Source of the DNA: UBA7672 sp036733305
GTDB taxonomy: Bacteria; Pseudomonadota; Alphaproteobacteria; Caulobacterales; Hyphomonadaceae
Length of the DNA stretch: 13,844 nucleotides
NCBI GenBank assembly: GCA_036733305.1
Contig: DAINAT010000100.1
Coordinates: 1-13,844 of the forward strand
Direction: 5' to 3'
In this document: positions 1 through 6,842 of the stretch, one piece after another
How positions within the stretch are numbered: the first letter of the stretch is position 1
Layout of the letters: the number at the start of each line of letters is the position of its first letter
Position numbers and translations under genes: made by a program
The notes under the pieces: model-generated
Seen by the model: only the letters and a program-made list of their open reading frames with translations
Told to the model about the DNA's origin: nothing
Databases searched by the model: none

Positions 1-538
1 TGCGGGCTTCCTTGACGGCGATCGATTCCTTGTTGGTGTCGATCACGAACATCAGATCCGGCAGGCCGCCCATGTTGCGGATGCCGCCGAGCACGCGCTG
101 CAGTTTGATCTGCTCGCGCTGCAGCTGCAGCAGTTCTTTCTTGGTGAGGCCGGTCGAGTCGCCAGCTTGCAGCATCTCGTCGAGATCGCGCAGGCGTTTG
201 ATCGAGTTCGAAACGGTGGCCCAGTTGGTGAGCGTGCCGCCCAGCCAGCGGTCGTTCATGTAATATTGCGCGCAGCGGCCGGCGGCCTCCGCGATCTGCT
301 CAGCGGCCTGACGCTTGGTGCCGACGAACAGCACGCGACCGCCCTTGGCGGCAGTCTCACGCACTTTCACCAGAGCCTGGTGAAGCAGCGGAACCGTTTG
401 CGACAGGTCGAGGATGTGGATGCCGGAACGTTCGCCGAAGATGAAACCCTTCATCTTGGGGTTCCAGCGGTGAACCTGGTGGCCGAAGTGAACGCCTGCT
501 TCGAGCAGCTGACGCATAGAAAAGTCGGGAAGTGCCAA
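1..538 (-). CDS. rpsB: 30S ribosomal protein S2, N-terminal 179 residues (partial, runs off the left edge)
   Basis: S2 is a structural protein of the small ribosomal subunit and is needed for S1 to join it. Reading the minus strand from 538 gives a start of MALPDFSMRQLLEAGVHFGH, the typical S2 N-terminus, followed by RWNPKMKGFIFGER, GTKRQA, YYMNDRWLGGTLTNW and LGGIRNMGGLPDLMFVID, all strongly conserved in the family. The start codon is TTG (538-536). It is chosen because the ALPDFSMRQLLEAGVHFGHQ segment is conserved from there and a GGAG sits 6 nt upstream; the first in-frame ATG is codon 8 and would remove conserved residues. About 75 or more C-terminal residues lie outside the window. A promoter-like sequence lies about 85 nt upstream. 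tsf is the expected next gene but cannot be seen. Confidence 0.97.
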   Translation of the reverse strand, partial: MALPDFSMRQLLEAGVHFGHQVHRWNPKMKGFIFGERSGIHILDLSQTVPLLHQALVKVRETAAKGGRVLFVGTKRQAAEQIAEAAGRCAQYYMNDRWLGGTLTNWATVSNSIKRLRDLDEMLQAGDSTGLTKKELLQLQREQIKLQRVLGGIRNMGGLPDLMFVIDTNKESIAVKEAR

Positions 539-544
539 TGTATT

Positions 545-550
545 CTCCTA
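545..550 (-). promoter_or_regulatory. Ribosome-binding site that decides the rpsB TTG start
   Basis: The minus strand reads TAGGAG, then six bases (AATACA), then TTG. This is the only good Shine-Dalgarno match near the 5' end of rpsB, and its spacing fits TTG at 538 but not the ATG at codon 8. It therefore supports a TTG start for this ribosomal protein gene. Confidence 0.8.
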
Positions 551-592
551 ATCCGGTTGGCCGCCGCGGACAGAACGAGCTTACGCCCGCAC

Positions 593-619
593 CGGAATGG
601 GTCCGCGTGTCGGAATGGG
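593..619. repeat. Two direct copies of CGGAATGGG with an 18-bp period in the rpsB leader
   Basis: The plus strand carries CGGAATGGG at 593-601 and again at 611-619, separated by nine unrelated bases. If the promoter at 624-652 is correct, one copy covers the presumed transcription start and the other lies in the 5' leader. A role in leader structure or protein binding is possible but unsupported; two copies may be chance. Confidence 0.4.
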
Positions 620-623
620 CGGC

Positions 624-652
624 GATATACGTGGGATCAGGCCAGGACGCAA
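624..652 (-). promoter_or_regulatory. Sigma70-type promoter candidate for rpsB
   Basis: On the minus strand TTGCGT (652-647) is followed by a 17-bp spacer and TATATC (629-624). The -35 box has the TTG core and the -10 box matches TATAAT at four of six positions with optimal spacing. Transcription would begin near 617, giving a leader of roughly 80 nt before the TTG start. It lies in the only non-coding stretch ahead of rpsB, where a strong promoter is expected. Assigned by eye only. Confidence 0.55.
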
Positions 653-664
653 GCACCAGGCGAG

Positions 665-682
665 CGGGCAAATATTCGCCCG
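665..682. promoter_or_regulatory. 18-bp near-perfect dyad upstream of the rpsB promoter
   Basis: The plus strand reads CGGGCAAATATTCGCCCG. Eight of nine position pairs are complementary, and the ninth becomes a G-U wobble in minus-strand RNA. It lies 3 bp past the SUKH gene stop codon and 12 bp upstream of the candidate -35 box, centred near -56 relative to the presumed rpsB start. It could be an operator or activator site, or a seven-pair hairpin (loop AUAU) protecting the 3' end of the upstream transcript. No T-tract follows on the minus strand, so it is not a classical intrinsic terminator. Confidence 0.5.
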
Positions 683-685
683 ATA

Positions 686-1270
686 TCAAGTCTCTTGAGC
701 CGCGTAGACCCCGCCCATTTCCTCATCCCAAACCACGTTGCCGGCTTCGGCGTCAGCAGAAATAATTTCAATGAAATCAGTGAGAGAAGTGGCGACTAGG
801 TCGCGATTGGCCATGTCGTGCCACATGCCGATCACCTGCCCTACCGTTCCGCCCTCGGCCGGGTCGAGATCGACGCAGAGGTGATTTCCCCCGCCATCGC
901 CGCAGAATGGTATCCAGCCGAGTCGCCACCATTCATCGCCCTTGATCGGCCCGTTGGGCTCGCAGTCATAGCCCCCGGGCACGAACTGGATACGGCGTAG
1001 CTCTTCCCAGATAGTCCATTCGTCTGCGATGCGGGCGGGTTCAAACAACTCCCATCCTGGCAGGATGAAGCATCCATTGCTACTAGCGTAACGACTCAGC
1101 ATATGGCGCAGGTCGGCCGGGAATGTCGCCTTCGTGACAGCTTCCGCGGCCTTGATCTCAGCCTCGCTCGCGCCCTGCCCCAGATAGCCACGGAAGGCGG
1201 GATGGGTTTTCTCGATGGCAGCGACGTATCGCTCCCACGCGGCATCAAACCGTTGGGGATCGAACGTCAT
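686..1270 (-). CDS. SMI1/KNR4 (SUKH-1) family protein
   Basis: This 194-residue soluble protein has no signal peptide or membrane segment. It shows the SMI1/KNR4 pattern: an amphipathic segment with GASEAEIKAAEA and FPADLRHMLSRYASSNG (about residues 33-65), then PGWELFEP (71-78), then the hallmark WIPFCGDGGGNHLCVDLDP (119-137) and GQVIGMWHD (144-152). Bacterial SUKH proteins are often immunity proteins against contact-dependent or polymorphic toxins; others are of unknown function. The start is placed at 1270 because GGAGGTG (1280-1274) stands just before that ATG. The upstream ATG at 1282 lies only 3 nt past the dnaE stop and its own codons overlap this Shine-Dalgarno. The gene probably reads through from dnaE. 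No toxin gene is visible, so an immunity role is only a possibility. Confidence 0.9.
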   Translation of the reverse strand: MTFDPQRFDAAWERYVAAIEKTHPAFRGYLGQGASEAEIKAAEAVTKATFPADLRHMLSRYASSNGCFILPGWELFEPARIADEWTIWEELRRIQFVPGGYDCEPNGPIKGDEWWRLGWIPFCGDGGGNHLCVDLDPAEGGTVGQVIGMWHDMANRDLVATSLTDFIEIISADAEAGNVVWDEEMGGVYAAQET

Positions 1271-1285
1271 GTTCACCTCCATCGC

Positions 1286-4200
1286 CTAGGCCGCCGCCGG
1301 CCGGACCTGATCAACACCCGGGACGGACTTGAATGCAGACATGGCCCCGAAGTCGACCGGATAGCGACCATCCAGTGCGATAGTGACGACCTTGCCCTCG
1401 ACGATCATCTCGATGTGGATTTCGCCAAGCGCGCTTTGCGTCGGGCTCTTCTTCAGGCCCAACGCCACGCTGGCGATCTTGTCGAGCGGAGCATCCGCGG
1501 CGAGACGCACCAGCAGAGTCTCGTGTGTGCCGATCGATGCCTGCGCGAGCTTCTTCACGCCATCCATCGAGAAGCGGAGTTCTTCGTCCACCTTGCGGAC
1601 GCGCACGCGACAGAGCACGCGCTCGCCGACTTCGAGAATGTCGCGCCCATTCTGAAGCAGCTCGTCATTGACGAACAGCTCGTACTCACCCGACGGGTCC
1701 GACAGCGTGACGATGGCGAACTTGCCGCCGGACTTGGAGGGTTTTTCGATGCGCGAGCGTACGACACCGATCATGTCGAGGAACTGCTTCTCGTGACCGA
1801 CAATCTCGCGCTCAATGGCGAGTGTGATGCGTTTGCGCATCACACCGGTGAGCAGGTCGTCGAGCGGGTGGCCCGACAGGAAGAAGCCGACGCTGGTCAG
1901 CTCGTTGTCCAGCTTCTCGGACTCGCCCCATGACGACGCTTCCGGAAGGCGAAGCTTCTGGGCCGGTTGGTCGCCGAACAAGCTGACCTGATTGGAGTTG
2001 CGCTGTTCCTCTGCGGAGGTAGCGATGGCTGACAGCATGCTCGCTGCCGCGAAGGCTTTGGCGCGGTTCGGCTCGACCGAATTAAAGGCGCCAGCCTTGC
2101 CCAGCGCCTCGAAGCAACGGCGGTTGACGAGACGAGCGTCGATACGTTCCGCGAAGTCCTGAAGATCGAGGAAATCACCGCCTGACGCGCGCGCCTGCTC
2201 GACCGACAGCATGGCGGGTTTGCCGACGCCCTTGATAGCGCCGAGCGCGTAGCGGATCGCGCCGTTCTCCACGTTGAAATCCGCCAGAGACAGGTTCACG
2301 TCCGGCGGCAGCACTTCGATGTTCATGCGGCGCGCTTCCTGGAAGAAGACGCCCAGCTTGTCTGTGTTGCCGGCTTCGAGACTCATCGATGCGGCCAAGA
2401 ACTCTCCCGGATGGTGCGCCTTCAAAAAAGCCGTCTGGTAGGCGATCATCGCGTAGGCGGCGGCGTGAGATTTGTTGAAACCGTAGCCTGCGAACTTCTC
2501 CATCGTATCGAAGATCTCGTCGGCCAGCGGCTTGGCCACGCCTTTCAGCTCCAAGGCCCCTCCGCAGAAGCGGGCACGCTGCGCCAACATTTCCTGCATG
2601 TTCTTCTTGCCCATGGCGCGACGCAAAAGGTCGGCCTCGCCGAGCGAGTAGCCGGCGATGACCTGCGCCATCTGCATGACCTGTTCCTGGTAGACTGGAA
2701 CGCCGTAGGTCGCCTCGAGTACCGGCTTCAGATCCGGGTGCTGATACTTCACCTTCGCCGGATCGTTCTTTCCCTCGACATACACCGGGATGTTGTCCAT
2801 CGGGCCTGGACGATAAAGCGAGATGATCGCGATGACGTCTTCGATCGAGGCTGGGCGCACCTTCTTCAGCGTGTCGCGCATGCCCTGACCTTCGAGCTGG
2901 AACACGCCGAGCGTGTAACCCGAGGCCATCAGCTCGTAGCTCTTGGCATCCTGGAAATCGTCCCAATGCGGGCCGATGTCCTTGCCTTCCTTCGCAATGA
3001 ACTGAAGCGCGCGCTGGATGACCGTCAGTGTCTTGAGGCCGAGGAAGTCGAACTTCACGAGGCCTGCCGCCTCGGCCCATTTCATGTTGAACTGGCTGGC
3101 CGGAATATCGGACTTCGGATCGCGGTAGAGGCCAACCAGTTCGACCAGCGGACGATCGCCGATGACGATACCGGCCGCGTGGGTCGATGCGTTGCGGTAG
3201 AGGCCTTCAAGCTGCTGCGCCGTCTCGAACAGGCTGGCGACGGCTTCGTCTTCTTCTATCGCTTCCTGAAGCTTGGGCTCCATATCAAGCGATTCAGCCA
3301 GCGTTGGCGGCTTGGCCGGATTGAACGGCACGAGCTTGGCCAGCTTATCGACCTGGAAGAACGGCAATTGCAGCACACGGCCAACGTCGCGCAGCACGGC
3401 GCGCGCCTGCAACGTACCGAAGGTGATGATCTGCGACACGCGATCCGAGCCATACTTGTCGCGCACATACTCGATCACTTCGCCACGACGTTCCTGGCAG
3501 AAGTCGATATCGAAGTCGGGCATTGAAACGCGTTCCGGATTTAGGAAGCGCTCGAACAGAAGGCCAAAGCGGATCGGGTCGAGGTCCGTAACCGTCAACG
3601 CCCAGGCCACGAGCGAACCTGCGCCCGAACCCCGTCCCGGGCCCACCGGGATATCGTGTTCCTTGGCCCACTTGATGAAGTCCGACACGATCAGGAAGTA
3701 GCCGGGGAAGCCCATCCGTTCGATAACGCCGACCTCGTAATTCAGGCGCTCCTCGTAAACGGAAAGTTCTGCGGCGGGCTTAACCACCTGAAGGCGTGCC
3801 TTCAAGCCAGCCTCGGCCTGTGCGCGCAGTTCCTCCGCTTCGTTGCGACCAGCAGCGCTGTCGAACGGCGGCAGGATAGGCTTGCGTTTCTTGGGACGGT
3901 AAGCGCAGCGCTGGGCGATCTCGACAGTGGACTCGAGCGCCTCCGGCAGATCGGAAAACGCCGCCGCCATTTCGGCCGGAGATTTCAGATACTGCTGCGG
4001 TGAGGCGCGCGGACGATCCGCCTGACTGACATAAGACGAGTTCGCGATGCACATCAGCACATCGTGTACCGAATGCTGTTCTGGCTTTTCGAAACGTGCA
4101 TCGTTGGTGGCGACCAACGGCAAGTTCAACTCATAAGCCATATCGACCAGCGGGCCTTCGGCCATGATCTCCTCGGGGCGGCCGTGTCGCTGCAGTTCGA

Positions 4201-4702
4201 TATAGAGACGGCCATCGAAGACTGTAGCGAGTTCCTGAAGACGCGCGCGAACGTCGTCGATACGGCCAGCTGCGGCGCGGCGATTATACAAGCCGCCATG
4301 CCCGCCGGTCAGGCAGATGAGACCTTCGTTGTGTTCAAGCAGTGTCGCCAGCGCGACGCGCTTGTCGTCCCCGGCGGGTGACACGAAGCCGGCTGTCGAA
4401 AGCTTCATCAGGTTTCTGTAGCCAGCCTCATTCTGGGCCAGCAATGCAATCTTGCCGACTTCACCCTGAACGCCCGGTTCGACAACTTCGATGGTCAGGC
4501 CGGTGATGAATTGTACGCCCTGCTCGCTCAGCGCTTCGGCCAGCTCAAGCGCCGCAAACAGGTTGTCGTCAGTCACGCCGACAGCCGGCGTGGACGTTGC
4601 CGCCGCCCACTTCGCCAGCTGCTTCGGCCGGATCATGCTTTGCAGCAGGGACAGCGCCGTGCGCACGCGCAGGTGAATGAATTTTGGCGCTTCAGTCGTC
4701 AT
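1286..4702 (-). CDS. dnaE: DNA polymerase III subunit alpha (replicative polymerase)
   Basis: DnaE is the catalytic subunit of the replicative polymerase. At 1138 residues it is close to the E. coli protein (1160). An N-terminal PHP domain (about 6-270) is followed by the palm and catalytic region: GPGRGSGAGSLVAWAL (354-369), the acidic motif PDFDIDF (395-401) and the third aspartate in KFDFLGLKTL (D552). Then come fingers motifs ISLYRPGPMDNIPVYVEGK and VYQEQVMQMAQVIAGYSLGE, and GYGFNKSHAAAYA (739-751). QVSLF (905-909) fits the internal beta-clamp-binding motif, and an OB fold follows (about 975-1050). The PHP metal motif is degraded: HLRVR replaces HLHxH-type sequence and TDDN replaces TDHGN, so no PHP proofreading is expected. 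The start at 4702 keeps the conserved FIHLRV start; its AGGGA ribosome-binding site is weak and lies in a hairpin. Clear dnaE1 type, not dnaE2. Confidence 0.99.
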   Translation of the reverse strand: MTTEAPKFIHLRVRTALSLLQSMIRPKQLAKWAAATSTPAVGVTDDNLFAALELAEALSEQGVQFITGLTIEVVEPGVQGEVGKIALLAQNEAGYRNLMKLSTAGFVSPAGDDKRVALATLLEHNEGLICLTGGHGGLYNRRAAAGRIDDVRARLQELATVFDGRLYIELQRHGRPEEIMAEGPLVDMAYELNLPLVATNDARFEKPEQHSVHDVLMCIANSSYVSQADRPRASPQQYLKSPAEMAAAFSDLPEALESTVEIAQRCAYRPKKRKPILPPFDSAAGRNEAEELRAQAEAGLKARLQVVKPAAELSVYEERLNYEVGVIERMGFPGYFLIVSDFIKWAKEHDIPVGPGRGSGAGSLVAWALTVTDLDPIRFGLLFERFLNPERVSMPDFDIDFCQERRGEVIEYVRDKYGSDRVSQIITFGTLQARAVLRDVGRVLQLPFFQVDKLAKLVPFNPAKPPTLAESLDMEPKLQEAIEEDEAVASLFETAQQLEGLYRNASTHAAGIVIGDRPLVELVGLYRDPKSDIPASQFNMKWAEAAGLVKFDFLGLKTLTVIQRALQFIAKEGKDIGPHWDDFQDAKSYELMASGYTLGVFQLEGQGMRDTLKKVRPASIEDVIAIISLYRPGPMDNIPVYVEGKNDPAKVKYQHPDLKPVLEATYGVPVYQEQVMQMAQVIAGYSLGEADLLRRAMGKKNMQEMLAQRARFCGGALELKGVAKPLADEIFDTMEKFAGYGFNKSHAAAYAMIAYQTAFLKAHHPGEFLAASMSLEAGNTDKLGVFFQEARRMNIEVLPPDVNLSLADFNVENGAIRYALGAIKGVGKPAMLSVEQARASGGDFLDLQDFAERIDARLVNRRCFEALGKAGAFNSVEPNRAKAFAAASMLSAIATSAEEQRNSNQVSLFGDQPAQKLRLPEASSWGESEKLDNELTSVGFFLSGHPLDDLLTGVMRKRITLAIEREIVGHEKQFLDMIGVVRSRIEKPSKSGGKFAIVTLSDPSGEYELFVNDELLQNGRDILEVGERVLCRVRVRKVDEELRFSMDGVKKLAQASIGTHETLLVRLAADAPLDKIASVALGLKKSPTQSALGEIHIEMIVEGKVVTIALDGRYPVDFGAMSAFKSVPGVDQVRPAAA

Positions 4703-4710
4703 AATTTCGA

Positions 4711-4742
4711 TCCCTACGGGCCGACGGCCCCATAGATAGGGA
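4711..4742 (-). promoter_or_regulatory. Nested hairpin covering the dnaE Shine-Dalgarno
   Basis: In the 45-bp lolD-dnaE gap, minus-strand RNA can pair UCCCUA (4742-4737) with UAGGGA (4716-4711) around an inner GGGCC-GUC-GGCCC stem (4730-4718). The AGGGA that best serves as the dnaE ribosome-binding site forms the 3' outer arm, ending 8 nt before the ATG. The structure could dampen dnaE translation, or act as a partial processing or termination point after lolD. No U-tract follows, so intrinsic termination is unlikely. The pairing is seen in the sequence; any function is inferred. Confidence 0.5.
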
Positions 4743-4747
4743 CGATC

Positions 4748-5479
4748 CTAGACCGAGTCGCCCGGCGCCTTGGGAACAGGACCGAGTCGGCCTTCCTGGA
4801 GCGCGAGGGTGCGGTCCATATAGGTCGTCAGCTCCACGTTATGGGTTGCCACGAGAACGGCCACCCCTTCCTGCTTCGCAATGTCGAAAAGGTTCTGGAA
4901 AACCACCATGGAGGTGTTTGGATCGAGGTTTCCGGTGGGCTCATCCGCGATCAGCACCTTCGGCTTGTTGGCAAGCGACCGTGCGATGGCAACACGCTGC
5001 TGCTCGCCGCCGGAAAGTTGGCCGGGGCGGTGATGGTCGCGCTCATTGAGCCCCATCTGCCGTAACAATTCCGCGCCACGTCTGCGCGCCTTGGATCGTG
5101 ACATACCGTTGATCATTAGCGGCGCGGCGACGTTATCGACCGCATTCAGTTCCGGAAGCAGGTGGTGGAACTGGTAGACGAAGCCAATCTGCAGACGACG
5201 CACGACCGTGCGGTCGCGATCGCTCATCTTCAGGGCATCCTTGCCATTGAAGAACACCTGTCCCGAGTCCGGTTGTTCGAGCAGGCCGGCGACATGCAGC
5301 AGCGTCGACTTGCCTGAGCCCGACGGCCCTATGAGGCCCGTCATCTCGCCAGCGCGGAGCTCCAGATCAACGCCGCGCAGCACACTTAGCATGCGCTCGC
5401 CAGAGCGATAGTGACGCTCCACATTTTTCAGCTGAAGAACCGGCGTGCCTGCGGGCGCCGGAGTAGCGGAGGTTTCCAT
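4748..5479 (-). CDS. lolD: Lipoprotein-releasing system ATP-binding protein LolD
   Basis: LolD is the cytoplasmic ATPase that powers release of outer-membrane lipoproteins from the inner membrane to the carrier LolA. The 243-residue protein has Walker A GPSGSGKST (51-59), a Q-loop in the LolD-typical VYQFHHLLPE (101-110), signature LSGGEQQRVAIARSL (155-169), Walker B VLIADE (175-180) followed by PTGNLD, and the switch histidine in ATHN (H213). The same frame stays open upstream to 5581, but the start is set at 5479: that ATG overlaps the permease stop as TAATG, GAGG lies 8 nt upstream, and the family N-terminus fits. The upstream extension would lie entirely within the permease gene. Translational coupling to the permease is likely. 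Confidence 0.97.
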   Translation of the reverse strand: METSATPAPAGTPVLQLKNVERHYRSGERMLSVLRGVDLELRAGEMTGLIGPSGSGKSTLLHVAGLLEQPDSGQVFFNGKDALKMSDRDRTVVRRLQIGFVYQFHHLLPELNAVDNVAAPLMINGMSRSKARRRGAELLRQMGLNERDHHRPGQLSGGEQQRVAIARSLANKPKVLIADEPTGNLDPNTSMVVFQNLFDIAKQEGVAVLVATHNVELTTYMDRTLALQEGRLGPVPKAPGDSV

Positions 5480-6837
5480 TATTCGAACCTCAGCGCTTCG
5501 ACGGGGTTGAGGCGCGCAGCCCACAGGGACGGAATGATCGACATGAACAGCGTGACGAGGAAGGCCAGTCCGCCGACCCAACCGACTTCACCCCACTCCA
5601 GCTTCGCCGGCAGCGCGTCGAGCTGGTAGATGTCCGGCGGGAACAGGCAGAAGCCCAGCAAGTTCTCGAGGAAGTGCTGGATATCGGCGATGAAGGTCGC
5701 GCTGAGCACGCCCAGTAGAACGCCGGTGCCGACGCCCGCCATGCCGAGCACGGTTCCGGTCATCATGAATATGCGGACGACCCCGCCCCGCGTTGCGCCG
5801 ATTGTACGCAGGATAGCAATGTCGCGCGCCTTGTTCTTCACCAGCATCAGAACACCGGTGATGATGTTGAGAGCCGTGATGACAACCACGATGAAGAGGA
5901 TCAGGCGCATCACGTTACGTTCGACAACCAGGGCCGTGACAAACGTGGAGTTGCGCTGAATCCAGCTTTGCATCCGGAATGGCTTTTCCTGCTCCAGCTT
6001 TTTCACGAAGTCTTCTGCAGCGTTCGGGTCGTTCAAGCGGATGCCGATGAGCGGATAGCCTTCGTCATAGCCGAACAGGTTTTTCGAGCTCTCGATCGGC
6101 AGGAAGACCACGTAGCGATCGAAACGCTCGTTCCCGACGTGATAGATCGCGGAGATCGTATAGGTCCGTGTGCGCGGCGAAGTGCCGAATGCCGTGCGGG
6201 CTCCGTTGGGCTGCGTAATCGTGACCTTGTCGCCGACACCGACACCAAGCGCATATGCGAACGAGTCACCCATCACGATGTCGGCTGAGAGAGCGCCTTC
6301 ATCGCCAAAGCGGGCAAGCGAGCCCGACCCAGATGGCGGAGCGAAGATCGCGGAACAGCGGTTCTTCGGCGGTTCAGTTGGCATAGGCGCGGCGGCGCCG
6401 GCTACGCTGGCGGCGATCATCTTGTTGTTGCGAATATCCTCCGGACGAACGCCGCGGACCTGAATGCCTTCGCTGCGATTATAGGCCGACGCCAAACCCG
6501 TGCCTTCGTGCAGCGGCTCAACGCTTTCAACACCTGGACGCTGCAGCAATTCTTCCATCAGCGCGTCAACCTGCGGTTGTGGAACGCCGCGCGTATCGAT
6601 GAACACGTGCGGTTCGAAGCCGACGATTTTCGATACCAGCTCGAGCCGGAAGCCGTTCATGATCGACATCGTCAGGATCAGCGCCCAGACGCCCAGCGTG
6701 ATGCCGATGACCGAAACGACGGAAATGAACGCAAGACCGCCGTGCTCACGCTTTGCGCCCAGATAGCGCATTGCGAGCATGCGCTCGAAAGGACCGAAGG
6801 GCCGGTGGACGACCCGTTGCTCCTTGGTCGCGTCCAT
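5479..6837 (-). CDS. LolC/LolE-type lipoprotein-releasing permease (single permease, probably homodimeric)
   Basis: This is the inner-membrane partner of LolD. The 452-residue protein has the LolC/E layout: N-terminal motif PFERMLAMRYL, a first membrane segment (about 37-62, ending MNGFR), a large periplasmic domain, and three C-terminal segments (about 309-333, 354-384, 418-440) with the cytoplasmic coupling sequence KNKARDIAILRTIGAT between the second and third. The C-terminus PSLWAARLNPVEALRFE is typical. Only one permease lies next to lolD, as in most alphaproteobacteria, so it should serve both LolC and LolE roles (a LolF-like arrangement). Oddity: about 24 extra Pro/Ala/Ser-rich residues with a lone Cys161 (about 148-171) precede the conserved GSLARFGDEG. 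The start is 5 nt after the proS stop, with GGAG overlapping that stop. Confidence 0.95.
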   Translation of the reverse strand: MDATKEQRVVHRPFGPFERMLAMRYLGAKREHGGLAFISVVSVIGITLGVWALILTMSIMNGFRLELVSKIVGFEPHVFIDTRGVPQPQVDALMEELLQRPGVESVEPLHEGTGLASAYNRSEGIQVRGVRPEDIRNNKMIAASVAGAAAPMPTEPPKNRCSAIFAPPSGSGSLARFGDEGALSADIVMGDSFAYALGVGVGDKVTITQPNGARTAFGTSPRTRTYTISAIYHVGNERFDRYVVFLPIESSKNLFGYDEGYPLIGIRLNDPNAAEDFVKKLEQEKPFRMQSWIQRNSTFVTALVVERNVMRLILFIVVVITALNIITGVLMLVKNKARDIAILRTIGATRGGVVRIFMMTGTVLGMAGVGTGVLLGVLSATFIADIQHFLENLLGFCLFPPDIYQLDALPAKLEWGEVGWVGGLAFLVTLFMSIIPSLWAARLNPVEALRFE

Positions 6838-6842
6838 GATGG

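Noticed and set aside
167..799. 210-codon plus-strand open frame across rpsB and the rpsB upstream region
   Set aside because: It is antisense to highly conserved S2 codons and carries no known domain.
1271..1282. Upstream ATG of the SUKH gene
   Set aside because: It is 3 nt after the dnaE stop, and the four extra codons contain the Shine-Dalgarno for the ATG at 1270.
1103..1933. 276-codon plus-strand open frame across the SUKH gene start and the dnaE 3' end
   Set aside because: It spans two real minus-strand genes and their junction, and its composition is typical of an antisense shadow.
2411..3526. 371-codon open frame on the plus strand inside dnaE
   Set aside because: It is entirely antisense to conserved polymerase motifs and has no recognisable domain; it is a shadow of the GC-rich codon pattern.
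5480..5581. 34-codon N-terminal extension of LolD
   Set aside because: It lies entirely inside the permease gene. The ATG at 5479 has the stop/start overlap, a GAGG site and the expected family N-terminus.
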